Source of the DNA: Pseudomonadales bacterium
GTDB taxonomy: Bacteria; Pseudomonadota; Gammaproteobacteria; Pseudomonadales; Pseudohongiellaceae
Reading direction: 5' to 3'
Assembly (NCBI GenBank): GCA_022821865.1
Contig: JAJECW010000105.1
Coordinates: 1-45,184, forward strand
Length of the DNA stretch: 45,184 bases
This document shows positions 23,668 to 32,324 of this stretch, piece after piece (the stretch's first letter is position 1; every line of letters starts with the position of its first letter). The translations under genes were made by a program, and so were the position numbers. The notes under the pieces are model-generated. The model searched no databases. It had not been told where the DNA came from and saw only the letters and a program-made list of their open reading frames with translations.

Positions 23668-25773
23668 TTACCAGATGGTCACGCGCTCTTCCGGGGGCAG
23701 GTACAGATCGTCCTCCGGCTGCACGTCGAAAGCTTCATACCAGGCATCGAAATTGCGCACCACGCCGTTCACGCGAAATTCGGCCGGTGAATGGGGGTCC
23801 GATGTCAGGCGCTGGATGAGTGCGTCTTCGCGGTACTTCCGCTGCCAGACCTGGGCCCAGGCGAGGAAGAATCGCTGGTCGCCGGTAAGGCCGTCGATAA
23901 CCGGCGGCTCCTCGCCGTTGAGCGAAATGCGGTAGGCGCGGTAGGCCAGGGATACGCCCCCCACATCGCCGATGTTCTCGCCCAGGGTGAACCGACCGTC
24001 GATAAAGTAGCCTGGCACCGGCTCGAATACGGCGTATTGTTCGGCAAGCACCGTTGCCTGGTCTTCGAAATTGGCTCGGTCCCCATCGGTCCACCAGTTG
24101 CGCTGGACGCCGGCCCAGTCGGATTTCGAACCCTGATCGTCAAAGCCGTGGCCCATTTCATGCCCGATTACCGCGCCGATACCGCCATAGTTCACCGCCG
24201 CATCCGCCGCCGGGTCGAAAAAGGGCGGCTGCAGGATGCCCGCGGGGAAAACGATCTCGTTGAATGACGGATTGTAATAGGCATTGACAGTCTGGGGAGT
24301 CATGCCCCATTCCTCCCGGTCCGTGGGCTGGCCGAGACGCGCGATCTCTTCCCGATAGCGGAACTCGCGCACATTGCGGGCATTGTCGAACAGCGATTCG
24401 CGGCTGATCTCGATGGCGGAAAGGTCTTGCCAGACATCGGGATAGGCAATCTTGGGCCGGAATGCCTCCAGCTTGCGATAGGCCTCTTCCTTGGTCAGCG
24501 GCCCCATCCAGTCGTTCTGTTCGATGCTCTGGCGCAGGGCGCCGCGCAGATTCTCCACCAGAGCCTGCATCTGCCGCTTGGCGGATTCGGGAAAATGGCG
24601 CTCCACATAAATCTGTCCGACGGCCTCTCCCAGGCTGTTCAGCGAGCCCACCCGGGCCACGCCGCGCTCCCAGCGCTCGCGCTGCTCCGGTACGCCGCGC
24701 AGGACGGTGGAATAGAAGTGAAAGGCTTCCCGGTCGATTTCTTCAGACAGCACGCTGGCGCTGTCGGCAATCAGCCGGTAGCTCAGATAGCTTTTCCAGT
24801 CTTCCAGCGGCGTTTCGTTGACCAGGGCAATCACCGGCGCCATGGCGCTGGGGTAATTCACATTGAGGCTGTCGAGGCCGCTGATGCCAGCGGCATCGAA
24901 ATACCGGTCCCAGTCGAAATCGGGCCAGGCGGCGCTGAACTCAGCGAAAGACATGGGGTTGTAGGTGAGGTCGCGGTCGCGGCGCTCGGCTCTCGGCCAC
25001 ACGTGTTCGGCGATGCCCGTCTCCAGGGCGAGAATCGCGTCGGCCCTGGCGGCGGAATCCGGCATCCCGGCGAAATCGAGAATACGGGCGATGTGGGCGA
25101 GATACTCTCCCCGCACCCGCTGGTAATCCTCGGTGTCCAGCAGGTAATAGTCGCGGTCGGGAAGGCTGAGCCCGGAAAGGGCCAGCACGAGCTGGTGCTG
25201 GTCCGGGTCGCCGCGGTCTGCGCCGATGAAAAAGGCGAAGGGGCTTGCGGTATTGTCGAGTTGGGCCCGGCCGAATGCCGTCACGAGTTGCTCCCGGTCC
25301 GCGATGGCGTCCACCGCGGCGAGCCCGGGTAGCAGGGGACCCATGCCGAGTTCATTGAGCCGGTCCGTGTCCATGTAGCTCTGGAAATAATCGTTGATTT
25401 TCTGCTCGATGGAGCCTTGGGCGGGTTCGAGGTCGGCCAGGTCTTCGATGATGCTTCTCACCCGCTGGTCGGAACGGTCCGCAAGCACCGAAAATGAGCC
25501 GTAGTCGCTGCGGTCCGCCGGCAACTCGAAGTTGTCGAGCCAGCGGCCATTGGCGTAACGGAAGAAGTCATCGCCAGGGCGCACGGAATCGTCCTGATTG
25601 CTCAGATCAATGCCAAAACTGCCGAGTTCCGGGCTGGCCGCCGCGGCTGCAGGCCCGGGCGGCGGGGCGGAATCTTCAAGGGCGGGCGGCTCCTCGGCGC
25701 CGCAGGCGACAAGCAACAAGGCAACCAGCGCCGGCAAAAGGCCGCGCCAATCAGTCAGGGTCGGAAAGTTCAT
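23668..25773 (-). CDS. M13 family zinc metallopeptidase (neprilysin/PepO-like lipoprotein)
   Basis: The protein has 701 residues. A lipoprotein signal (LVALLLVACG, lipid-attached C24) is followed by a low-complexity Pro/Ala linker and the M13 N-terminal domain (DDFFRYANGRWLDN). The catalytic region has VNAYYNPSFNEIVFPAGIL, the zinc motif HEMGH at 538-542 and the third ligand in GENIGDVGG. Such enzymes cut short peptides in the periplasm. Length matches the family. It is the first gene of a minus-strand operon with the D-amino-acid deacylase 4 bp downstream; together they could process peptides containing modified or D-residues. Confidence 0.93.
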   Translation of the reverse strand: MNFPTLTDWRGLLPALVALLLVACGAEEPPALEDSAPPPGPAAAAASPELGSFGIDLSNQDDSVRPGDDFFRYANGRWLDNFELPADRSDYGSFSVLADRSDQRVRSIIEDLADLEPAQGSIEQKINDYFQSYMDTDRLNELGMGPLLPGLAAVDAIADREQLVTAFGRAQLDNTASPFAFFIGADRGDPDQHQLVLALSGLSLPDRDYYLLDTEDYQRVRGEYLAHIARILDFAGMPDSAARADAILALETGIAEHVWPRAERRDRDLTYNPMSFAEFSAAWPDFDWDRYFDAAGISGLDSLNVNYPSAMAPVIALVNETPLEDWKSYLSYRLIADSASVLSEEIDREAFHFYSTVLRGVPEQRERWERGVARVGSLNSLGEAVGQIYVERHFPESAKRQMQALVENLRGALRQSIEQNDWMGPLTKEEAYRKLEAFRPKIAYPDVWQDLSAIEISRESLFDNARNVREFRYREEIARLGQPTDREEWGMTPQTVNAYYNPSFNEIVFPAGILQPPFFDPAADAAVNYGGIGAVIGHEMGHGFDDQGSKSDWAGVQRNWWTDGDRANFEDQATVLAEQYAVFEPVPGYFIDGRFTLGENIGDVGGVSLAYRAYRISLNGEEPPVIDGLTGDQRFFLAWAQVWQRKYREDALIQRLTSDPHSPAEFRVNGVVRNFDAWYEAFDVQPEDDLYLPPEERVTIW

Positions 25774-25863
25774 GACAATTACCGGAATGAATGATCAGGC
25801 GGCAAAGTATACCGAATTACGGTGGAGAGGAAGTTGATGAATGAACCTGATCTGGATTGGGTG

Positions 25864-25869
25864 TATAAT
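25864..25869 (+). promoter_or_regulatory. Consensus -10 box upstream of the c5-like cytochrome
   Basis: A perfect TATAAT lies about 95 bases before the cytochrome start, with TG directly in front of it. No good -35 box is found at 16-18 bp spacing. A promoter here is likely but not certain. Confidence 0.4.
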
Positions 25870-25962
25870 CGGCGCCGGCTTTCGGGCCGTGCATCGTGTT
25901 GTTCCGTCATCGCGCAGCCCGATTGCCACGGTATCCAAATCACCACCTGGAGGAAATCCTAG

Positions 25963-26481
25963 TTGAAACCTGTCAGCGCCAACGCACCATTCGCTTTCAT
26001 TCCTGCCGTCATGCTCACTGCGGGCATTCTGCTGCTTCCCGGCCAACTTTCCGTGGCGGATCAATCCGCCGAGGAAAATCTTGCCCCCATCGCCAAGCTC
26101 TGTCTTGCCGGGCAGGATTGTGTCGGATCCAGGACCGGTGAGCCCGTTGCGGCTGCCGAGCCTGTCGCCGTTGCAGCCACTCCCGAGCCTGTCGCGGAAC
26201 CCGCGGTCGAACCGGTCCTGGTGGCCCAGGCCGACGATGGCTTCGATCTGCAAGCCACTTACCAGATGTTCTGCTTCGCCTGCCATTCCACTGGCCTGTC
26301 CGGCGCGCCGCGGCCCGGCGATGCGGAAGCCTGGGCGCCGCGCATGGAGAAAGGCCGCGAGGAAATCATCGCAATCATGAACCAGGGCCTGAACGCCATG
26401 CCGCCCAAAGGACTGTGCAATACCTGCACCGATGACCAGTTGTGGGAATTGTCGCAGTACATGGTGAGCCTCGAACAGTAG
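25963..26481 (+). CDS. Cytochrome c5-like monoheme protein
   Basis: A TTG start 9 bases after GGAGGA gives a 172-residue product with a signal peptide (FIPAVMLTAGILLLPG) and a Pro/Ala/Val-rich linker (PVAVAATPEPVAEPAVEP). A c5-type domain follows with heme motif CFACH and a downstream MPPKGLCNTC carrying the Met ligand and two extra cysteines. Cytochromes c5 carry electrons in the periplasm. The linker suggests a membrane-tethered or extended form. A second, incomplete copy of the same domain follows immediately (26546-26782), pointing to a tandem duplication. Confidence 0.85.
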   Translation: MKPVSANAPFAFIPAVMLTAGILLLPGQLSVADQSAEENLAPIAKLCLAGQDCVGSRTGEPVAAAEPVAVAATPEPVAEPAVEPVLVAQADDGFDLQATYQMFCFACHSTGLSGAPRPGDAEAWAPRMEKGREEIIAIMNQGLNAMPPKGLCNTCTDDQLWELSQYMVSLEQ

Positions 26482-26511
26482 CCCGCTCTCCCCTCGACGA
26501 CACAGACATAC

Positions 26512-26782
26512 ATGGAATTCCTCCGAATCGCCCTGCTGCCAGCGGTTGCCGGGGCGTGGTCCGGCCTGTTTCGCCTGCCACGGCACCGGCGCCGCGGGCG
26601 CCCCGCGGGTAGCGCCGGGCAACGCCCGGGAATGGGCGCCCCGGCTTGAGAAAGGCCTCGATGCCGTGGTGGAGAATACCGTAAACGGCATGGGCACCAT
26701 GCCGCCCAGGGGACTTTGCTTCGATTGCACGCCGGAAGAGTTGCGCGCCATCGTCAAATTCATGATCGCAAGCAGCCAGTAG
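26512..26782 (+). pseudogene. Second c5-like cytochrome, apparently frameshifted
   Basis: The C-terminal part (26546-26782) reads CFACHGTGAAGAP, EWAPRLEKGLDAVVENTVNG and MPPRGLCFDC, clearly parallel to the preceding cytochrome (about 60 percent identical by eye over the domain). It lacks a signal peptide in its own frame. From the ATG at 26512 another frame gives MEFLRIALLPAVAGAW, a plausible signal sequence, which would join the heme domain after a one-base shift near 26545-26560. So either a frameshifted gene or a sequencing error. If read only from the TTG at 26546 the protein would not be exported and could not receive heme in the periplasm. Confidence 0.6.
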
Positions 26783-26874
26783 CCGGCACAGATTTCTGAT
26801 TTCGCCCCAGATTTGGCATTTTTTGCCATTCTCGCCTATGACTTTGGCCTCGCAACCATCCGGTCGAAGTCATC

Positions 26875-28398
26875 ATGTCTGTAGCCATTGTTCATTCCCG
26901 GGCCGTGCTCGGCGTCGAGGCGCTGTCGGTCACCGTGGAAACCCATATCTCGGGTGGCCTGCCCGGCTTTGCCATCGTCGGCATGCCCGAGACCGCCGTC
27001 CGTGAAAGCAAGGATCGCGTGCGCAGCGCGATTCTGAATTCCGGGCTCGAGTTCCCCGCCAGACGCATCACGGTGAATCTGGCGCCCGCCGATTTGCCCA
27101 AAATCGGCGGGCGCTACGATTTCGCCATCGCCATGGGGATTCTCGCCGCTTCGGGGCAAGTGGACGGCCGCAAACTCGCCGGCGTTGAACTGCTTGGCGA
27201 GCTTGCCCTCGACGGTGGCCTGCGCAAGGTCTTCGGGCTGATTCCGTCGATTCAGGCTGCGGCGCGGGAGTCACGCCCGGTGCTGCTTCCCGAAGCCAAT
27301 CGGGAGGAAATGAATCTGGTGGGCTACCAGGGTTCCCATGGGGTGGGCAGTCTGACGGATTATGTCGCCCATTTGCAAAACGGCGACGAACTCGCCGGGC
27401 CCGACCCGGAGCAGGCGCCTCCGGCCTGCAACTGTCATCGCGGGATCGACAGCATACGCGGCCAGCAGGCGGCCAAGCGCGCCCTGTTCGTGGCCGCCGC
27501 GGGTAATCACAATCTGCTGATGATCGGCCCACCGGGCAGCGGCAAGACCCTGCTCGCCCAGTCGCTGGCGCGGATATTGCCGCCGCTGGAACCCGAGGAA
27601 GCCCTGGAAGTGGCGGCAATCCGCTCGATTGCCCAGGTGCGCGGCCAGTGCCCTTCCTGGTTCTGCCGCCCGGTTCGGGCGCCGCATCACAGCGCCACAA
27701 GCCCCGCTCTGGTGGGCGGCGGCAATCGGGCGCAGCCGGGAGAAATCAGCCTGGCCCATCGGGGCTTGCTGTTTCTCGATGAATTGCCCGAGTTCAAGCC
27801 CAGCGTGCTCGATACCCTGCGCGAGCCGCTGGAATCCGGCGAGATGACCCTCAGCCGCGCCAATTACCGGCTGCAATTCCCGGCCCGCTTCCAGTTGGTG
27901 GCTGCCATGAATCCCTGCCCCTGCGGCTATGCGGGCGATTCCCGCAACGAATGTCGCTGCAGCCAGGACCGCATCGACCGCTATCTCGGCAGGATTTCCG
28001 GGCCGCTGCTCGACCGGCTCGACATCGTTATCGAAGTGCCGGCGCTGTCCCACGCCGAACTGTTGGCAACGCCAGACAGGACCGACGCATTCGAGCCGGA
28101 GCGCCTGCGCGGCGAAGTCAGCGTCTGTCGCGAACTGCAGCGGCGCAGGGCGGACAGTCTCAACAGTGATTTGCGGGGCAAGGCGCTGGAAACCGTCTGC
28201 CAGCTGCGCCCGAAACTGAAGCGGCGCCTCGCGGACATCATGGAACAGCTTTCGCTGTCAGCCAGGGCCGCGCACCGGGTGCTGCGGGTGGCGCGCACCA
28301 TCGCCGACATCGAACAAAGCCCGGAGATTCGCGAACCGCACCTGATGGAAGCCGTCAGCTACCGGCGCTGCCGCGTGCTGCGCTCACTGTTCCGCTGA
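26875..28398 (+). CDS. comM: ComM/YifB family AAA+ ATPase (magnesium chelatase-like)
   Basis: The 507-residue product has the ComM layout: an N-terminal Lon-like domain (GLPGFAIVGMPETAVRESKD, VNLAPADLPKIGGRYDFAIA), then an AAA+ domain with Walker A GPPGSGKTLLAQ near 217, RAPHHSATSPALVGGG and Walker B GLLFLDELPEF, and a C-terminal Mg-chelatase-like domain (LSARAAHRVLRVARTIADIE). A Cys-rich insert (CPCGYAGDSRNECRC) is also typical. ComM is a hexameric helicase that drives branch migration of incoming single-stranded DNA during natural transformation. It is convergent with ubiK, their ends overlapping by 15 bp. Confidence 0.95.
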   Translation: MSVAIVHSRAVLGVEALSVTVETHISGGLPGFAIVGMPETAVRESKDRVRSAILNSGLEFPARRITVNLAPADLPKIGGRYDFAIAMGILAASGQVDGRKLAGVELLGELALDGGLRKVFGLIPSIQAAARESRPVLLPEANREEMNLVGYQGSHGVGSLTDYVAHLQNGDELAGPDPEQAPPACNCHRGIDSIRGQQAAKRALFVAAAGNHNLLMIGPPGSGKTLLAQSLARILPPLEPEEALEVAAIRSIAQVRGQCPSWFCRPVRAPHHSATSPALVGGGNRAQPGEISLAHRGLLFLDELPEFKPSVLDTLREPLESGEMTLSRANYRLQFPARFQLVAAMNPCPCGYAGDSRNECRCSQDRIDRYLGRISGPLLDRLDIVIEVPALSHAELLATPDRTDAFEPERLRGEVSVCRELQRRRADSLNSDLRGKALETVCQLRPKLKRRLADIMEQLSLSARAAHRVLRVARTIADIEQSPEIREPHLMEAVSYRRCRVLRSLFR

Positions 28399-28653
28399 AG
28401 GCTGGTCCTGCTCCGCAAGACGGGCTTCGAGCGCAGTAACGCTGGCCTCAAGCGCCGCAATGCGCTCTTCAGCCCGCGCAAGCGCCCGGGCCTGGGCGTC
28501 AAACTCTTCCCGATTGATCGAGGAAAGCTCGGCCACGCCATCTCGCAACTGCTGCTCGATTTTTCCCCGCAAATCACCAGCGGCTTCACCGCCGGATTGC
28601 AGCAATCCACTCAAACGACCGCTGATTTCTCCGAACAGATCCCGGTTCGACAT
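28384..28653 (-). CDS. ubiK: UbiK accessory factor (BMFP domain) for ubiquinone synthesis
   Basis: The 89-residue product begins MSNRDLFGEISGRLSGLL and ends in a coiled coil (LARAEERIAALEASVTALEARLAEQ), the BMFP/YqiC-type layout. UbiK assists the late, oxygen-dependent steps of ubiquinone synthesis with UbiJ in the cytoplasm. The gene lies between comM (convergent) and glnK (divergent), the same arrangement as in Pseudomonas, which supports the call. The ATG at 28653 gives the family length; longer upstream frames have no support. Confidence 0.88.
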   Translation of the reverse strand: MSNRDLFGEISGRLSGLLQSGGEAAGDLRGKIEQQLRDGVAELSSINREEFDAQARALARAEERIAALEASVTALEARLAEQDQPSAEQ

Positions 28654-28749
28654 GGCAACTCCCGCCCCGGAAAAACGACAGACAGTATACACAGCCCACC
28701 GCCAGTCTTTCCAGACACCGGCAGAGACCCGCAACCCATGCAATAACAC

Positions 28750-28766
28750 TGCATCGTTTTGGTGCA
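28750..28766 (+). promoter_or_regulatory. NtrC-type binding site upstream of glnK
   Basis: TGCATC-GTTTT-GGTGCA closely matches the NtrC dyad consensus TGCACC-N5-GGTGCA. It lies about 120 bp upstream of the sigma54 promoter of glnK-amtB, a usual enhancer distance. The binding role is inferred from the match. Confidence 0.7.
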
Positions 28767-28877
28767 TGGGTCCGGAAATGCCCCTTGAGAATGCACGGTG
28801 ATCCCATTCTCCCGACCGTCCACCATCATCCCGGTGCCACTCAAGCCCCTTCCAGCCCACTGGAATGATTCACTTAA

Positions 28878-29303
<426 letters not shown>

Positions 29304-29331
29304 GCGGGGCTTCCAAAGGAGGAACTGAACC

Positions 29332-30600
29332 GTGGAAAACCAGATTTTTGAATTGCAGTACGCGCTCGACACCTTTTACTTCCTGATCTGCGGCGCGTTC
29401 GTGATGTGGATGGCCGCCGGCTTCGCCATGCTCGAAGCCGGGCTCGTCCGCTCCAAGAACACCACCGAGATTCTGACCAAGAATGTCGCGCTGTTCGCCG
29501 TGGCCTGCACCATGTATCTCATCTGTGGCTACCAGATCATGTACGGCGGCGGGTACTTCCTGTCCGGCGTTACCACCGTGGCCCAGATGGATGACGGCGC
29601 CGTGGCCGCGGTGCTCGCGGATTCCGCGGCCGCGGGATTCGATGGCGACTCGGTCTATTCCGGCGCCAGCGACTTCTTCTTCCAGGTGGTTTTCGTCGCC
29701 ACCGCCATGTCGATCGTTTCCGGCGCCGTGGCCGAGCGCATGAAACTGTGGGCCTTTCTCGCCTTTGCCGTAATCATGACTGGCATCATCTATCCTTTTG
29801 AAGGAAGCTGGACCTGGGGCGGCAACCCGGTGTTCGGCCTGTACAGCCTCAGCTACAGCGACTACGCCGGTTCGGGCATCGTGCATCTGGCGGGGGCCAC
29901 CGCGGCCCTGGCCGGCGTGATACTGCTCGGCCCGCGCAAGGGCAAGTACGGCGCCGGCGGCGAGCCGAGGGCGATTCCCGGCGCCAACCTGCCGCTGGCC
30001 ACGCTCGGCACCTTCATTCTGTGGATGGGATGGTTCGGATTCAATGGCGGCTCGACGCTCAAGCTAGGCGGCATCGGCGTCGCCAACGAAGTGGCCAATG
30101 TGTTTCTCAATACCAACGCCGCGGCGGCCGGCGGGTTGATTGCGGCCCTGGTGCTGGCCCGGTTGTGGTTCGGCAAGGCCGACCTCACCATGGCGCTCAA
30201 TGGCGCCCTGGCCGGGCTGGTCGCCATCACCGCCGAACCCGCGGACCCATCGCCCCTGCTGGCGACGATCATCGGCGCCATGGGCGGCCTGATTGTGGTC
30301 GCGAGCATCGTCACGCTGGACAAGCTCAGGATCGACGATCCGGTGGGCGCCATTTCGGTTCACGGCACCGTGGGCATCTTCGGCATCTTCGCCGTGCTGC
30401 TGTCCGACCCCGACGCCACTTTCACAGGCCAGCTTGTGGGCATGCTGACGATCATGGGCTGGGTATTCGGCGCCAGCTTCCTCGTCTGGCTCGGGCTCAA
30501 GGCGGCCATGGGCATCCGGGTTGCCGAGGAAGAGGAACACGAAGGTGTCGACTTTTCCGAATGCGGCATGGAGGCCTACCCGGAGTTCGTTACCCAGTAA
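29332..30600 (+). CDS. amtB: Ammonium transporter AmtB
   Basis: The protein has 422 residues and about eleven membrane helices. Landmarks are MWMAAGFAMLEAGLVRSKN, AVAERMKLWAFLAFAV, PFEGSWTWGG, the signature DYAGSGIVHLAGA with a pore histidine, and SVHGTVGIFGIFAVLL with a second pore His. The start is a GTG at 29332 with AGGAGG 9 bases upstream. It is 28 bp after glnK in the same operon, and GlnK binding controls the channel. A strong terminator follows at 30627-30660. Confidence 0.96.
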   Translation: MENQIFELQYALDTFYFLICGAFVMWMAAGFAMLEAGLVRSKNTTEILTKNVALFAVACTMYLICGYQIMYGGGYFLSGVTTVAQMDDGAVAAVLADSAAAGFDGDSVYSGASDFFFQVVFVATAMSIVSGAVAERMKLWAFLAFAVIMTGIIYPFEGSWTWGGNPVFGLYSLSYSDYAGSGIVHLAGATAALAGVILLGPRKGKYGAGGEPRAIPGANLPLATLGTFILWMGWFGFNGGSTLKLGGIGVANEVANVFLNTNAAAAGGLIAALVLARLWFGKADLTMALNGALAGLVAITAEPADPSPLLATIIGAMGGLIVVASIVTLDKLRIDDPVGAISVHGTVGIFGIFAVLLSDPDATFTGQLVGMLTIMGWVFGASFLVWLGLKAAMGIRVAEEEEHEGVDFSECGMEAYPEFVTQ

Positions 30601-30626
30601 GCCACGAATCAACGAACTCTCCTGTA

Positions 30627-30660
30627 GCGGCGCTCCCGGCAACGGGACGCCGCTTTTTTT
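30627..30660 (+). terminator. Rho-independent terminator after amtB
   Basis: GCGGCG-CTCCCG (30627-30638) pairs with CGGGA-CGCCGC (30643-30653) with one unpaired base, followed by seven T residues. It ends the glnK-amtB transcript and touches the stop codon of the convergent rsmE gene. Confidence 0.85.
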
Positions 30661-31393
30661 ATCTCATGTCTCCGTAGCGATGCTGCGCGATGGCCAGCAC
30701 CGCAAGCGGCGCGGTTTCGGTTCGCAGGATGCGCGGGCCGAGGGCGATTACGGCATAGCCGCAACGCGCCGCCAGTTTCAGTTCCGGTTCGGCAAAACCG
30801 CCTTCCGGGCCGGTGACGATTTGCAGGCGATTGCCCGGCAGCGCTTCTGGCAGGCTTTGCGCTCCCGTCGGGTCGAACAGCAGACGTTCAAGGCCCGGCT
30901 CGGGCGGCTGCGACAGGACTTCGTCGAGAGGTTTTGGTTCGCTGAAATCGGGAATGCGAAAGCCGCCGGATTGTTCCACCGCGCTGACCGAAACCCGGCG
31001 CCAGTGCCCGAGCCGGCTCGCTGACCGGTCCTTCGGCGGTTTCTTCTCTCCCCGCGCGCTCAGGAAAGGCGTGATGCGGCTGACGCCGAGTTCGGTGGAT
31101 TTCTGAATGGCCCAGGTCATGCGGTCGCCCCGGGAAAGGCCAAGACACAGCTCGGTATCGAGCTTCGGCATCACCGGCTCGCGCAACTTCCGGCCAAGCC
31201 GCAGCTCGGCGTGTTTCTTGCCCAGATGCTCGATGCAGGCGACGAACTCCCCATCGGCCGCGTTGAATACCCGCACGCAATGACCTTGTCGCAGGCGCAG
31301 CACATTGCCGAGATAGTGGGCCCCATCGGCTTCGAGCCGCAGGGGCGCGTCTTCCGCCAGGGAGTCTGCGCAATGCAATCGGGTATGGCGCAT
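30659..31393 (-). CDS. rsmE: 16S rRNA m3U1498 methyltransferase RsmE
   Basis: The 244-residue product has an N-terminal PUA-like domain (MRHTRLHCADSLAED) and a SPOUT-class knotted methyltransferase domain with CLGLSRGDRMTWAIQKSTELGV, IVTGPEGGFAEPEL and the knot segment ALGPRILRTETAPLAVLA. This is diagnostic for RsmE, which methylates N3 of U1498 in 16S rRNA using SAM. It lies 13 bp after metF and is the last gene of the SAM-cycle operon. Confidence 0.95.
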   Translation of the reverse strand: MRHTRLHCADSLAEDAPLRLEADGAHYLGNVLRLRQGHCVRVFNAADGEFVACIEHLGKKHAELRLGRKLREPVMPKLDTELCLGLSRGDRMTWAIQKSTELGVSRITPFLSARGEKKPPKDRSASRLGHWRRVSVSAVEQSGGFRIPDFSEPKPLDEVLSQPPEPGLERLLFDPTGAQSLPEALPGNRLQIVTGPEGGFAEPELKLAARCGYAVIALGPRILRTETAPLAVLAIAQHRYGDMR

Positions 31394-31406
31394 GGCGGCT
31401 GCAAGA

Positions 31407-32255
31407 TCAGCGGCGCTGGGAAAGATCGAGATTTTCCCAGATTCTGCGCACCGGGCCAGCCAGATTCAGGGAGTAGAAATGCAGCCCCGGAGCGCCGCCC
31501 GCAAGCAGGCGGTGGCAAAGCTCGCTGACCACTTCATCGCCGAACTCGCGCAGCCCCGCCTGGTCATCGCCGAAATCCGCCAGCCGGTGCGCCAGCCAGG
31601 CGGGTATTTCGGCGCCGCATTTGTCTGAAAACGCACTGAGCCTGGCAAAATTGGTGATGGGCATGATCCCCGGAACAATGGGCAGATCCATGCCCGCCCC
31701 AAGGCAGGCTTCCACAAAGCGGAAGTACGAGTCGGCATTGAAAAAATACTGGCTAATGGCGGAATTCGCCCCGGCTGCGACTTTCTGCCGAAAGTACTCG
31801 ATTTCCATGGCGTAGCCCGGCGATTCCGGGTGAATCTCGGGATAGCAGGCAACCTCGATATGGAAATGGTCGCCGCTCTCCCGGCGAATGAACTCCACCA
31901 GATCCCTGGCGTAGAAAACATTCGCCGTTTTCAATTGCGCGGGCCGCAGGTCGCCGCGCAGGGCCACGATGCGGCGGATGCCGGCGCCGCGATAGACCCG
32001 CAACAACTCGCGCACCAGCTCAAGATCGCACCCCGTGCTTGAAACATGCGGCGCGAGTTCCGAGCCTGCCGCGCAATAGTCGAGCACGATTCCCCGGGTG
32101 CCTTCCTTGGAGGAACCGCCGGCGCCATAGGTTACCGAAAAGAAATCCGGCCCGAGCGCCGCAAGTTCGGCGTGGACGCGGTCGAGCCTTGCCCTGCCTT
32201 CCGCGGTTCTGGGCGGGAAAAATTCGACGCTGAAATTGGTCGCCGGGGCTGTCAT
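31407..32255 (-). CDS. metF: 5,10-methylenetetrahydrofolate reductase
   Basis: The 282-residue product starts MTAPATNFSVEFFPPRT and shows VTYGAGGSSKEGTR, IVALRGDLR, VACYPEIHPESPG, QYFFNADSYFRFVE and VPGIMPITN, all MetF hallmarks. The enzyme is a flavoprotein that makes 5-methyl-tetrahydrofolate for methionine synthesis. The start at 32255 is chosen because MTAPATNFSVEFFP matches the family N-terminus; the in-frame codons upstream extend toward the MITE at 32291-32324. It sits between ahcY and rsmE on the same strand and closes the methionine-regeneration loop. Confidence 0.95.
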   Translation of the reverse strand: MTAPATNFSVEFFPPRTAEGRARLDRVHAELAALGPDFFSVTYGAGGSSKEGTRGIVLDYCAAGSELAPHVSSTGCDLELVRELLRVYRGAGIRRIVALRGDLRPAQLKTANVFYARDLVEFIRRESGDHFHIEVACYPEIHPESPGYAMEIEYFRQKVAAGANSAISQYFFNADSYFRFVEACLGAGMDLPIVPGIMPITNFARLSAFSDKCGAEIPAWLAHRLADFGDDQAGLREFGDEVVSELCHRLLAGGAPGLHFYSLNLAGPVRRIWENLDLSQRR

Positions 32256-32290
32256 CTGCAATGCAACGAACTTACGGGGCAGCACACCAG

Positions 32291-32324
32291 GAGCCTGCGC
32301 CGTGGGAATTCACGGCGCAGGCTC
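32291..32324. repeat. Family B MITE, minimal derivative (two terminal repeats) at the ahcY stop codon
   Basis: GAGCCTGCGCCGTG and CACGGCGCAGGCTC are perfect inverted repeats around GGAATT. Counting flanks, the palindrome is 38 bp (32289-32326). The flanks are CCAG on the left and CTAG on the right. The right-hand CTAG contains the ahcY stop codon (TAG on the minus strand), so insertion left the protein intact. In RNA it forms a strong hairpin between ahcY and metF without a T tract, so it may act in mRNA stability or partial attenuation rather than full termination. Confidence 0.8.
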
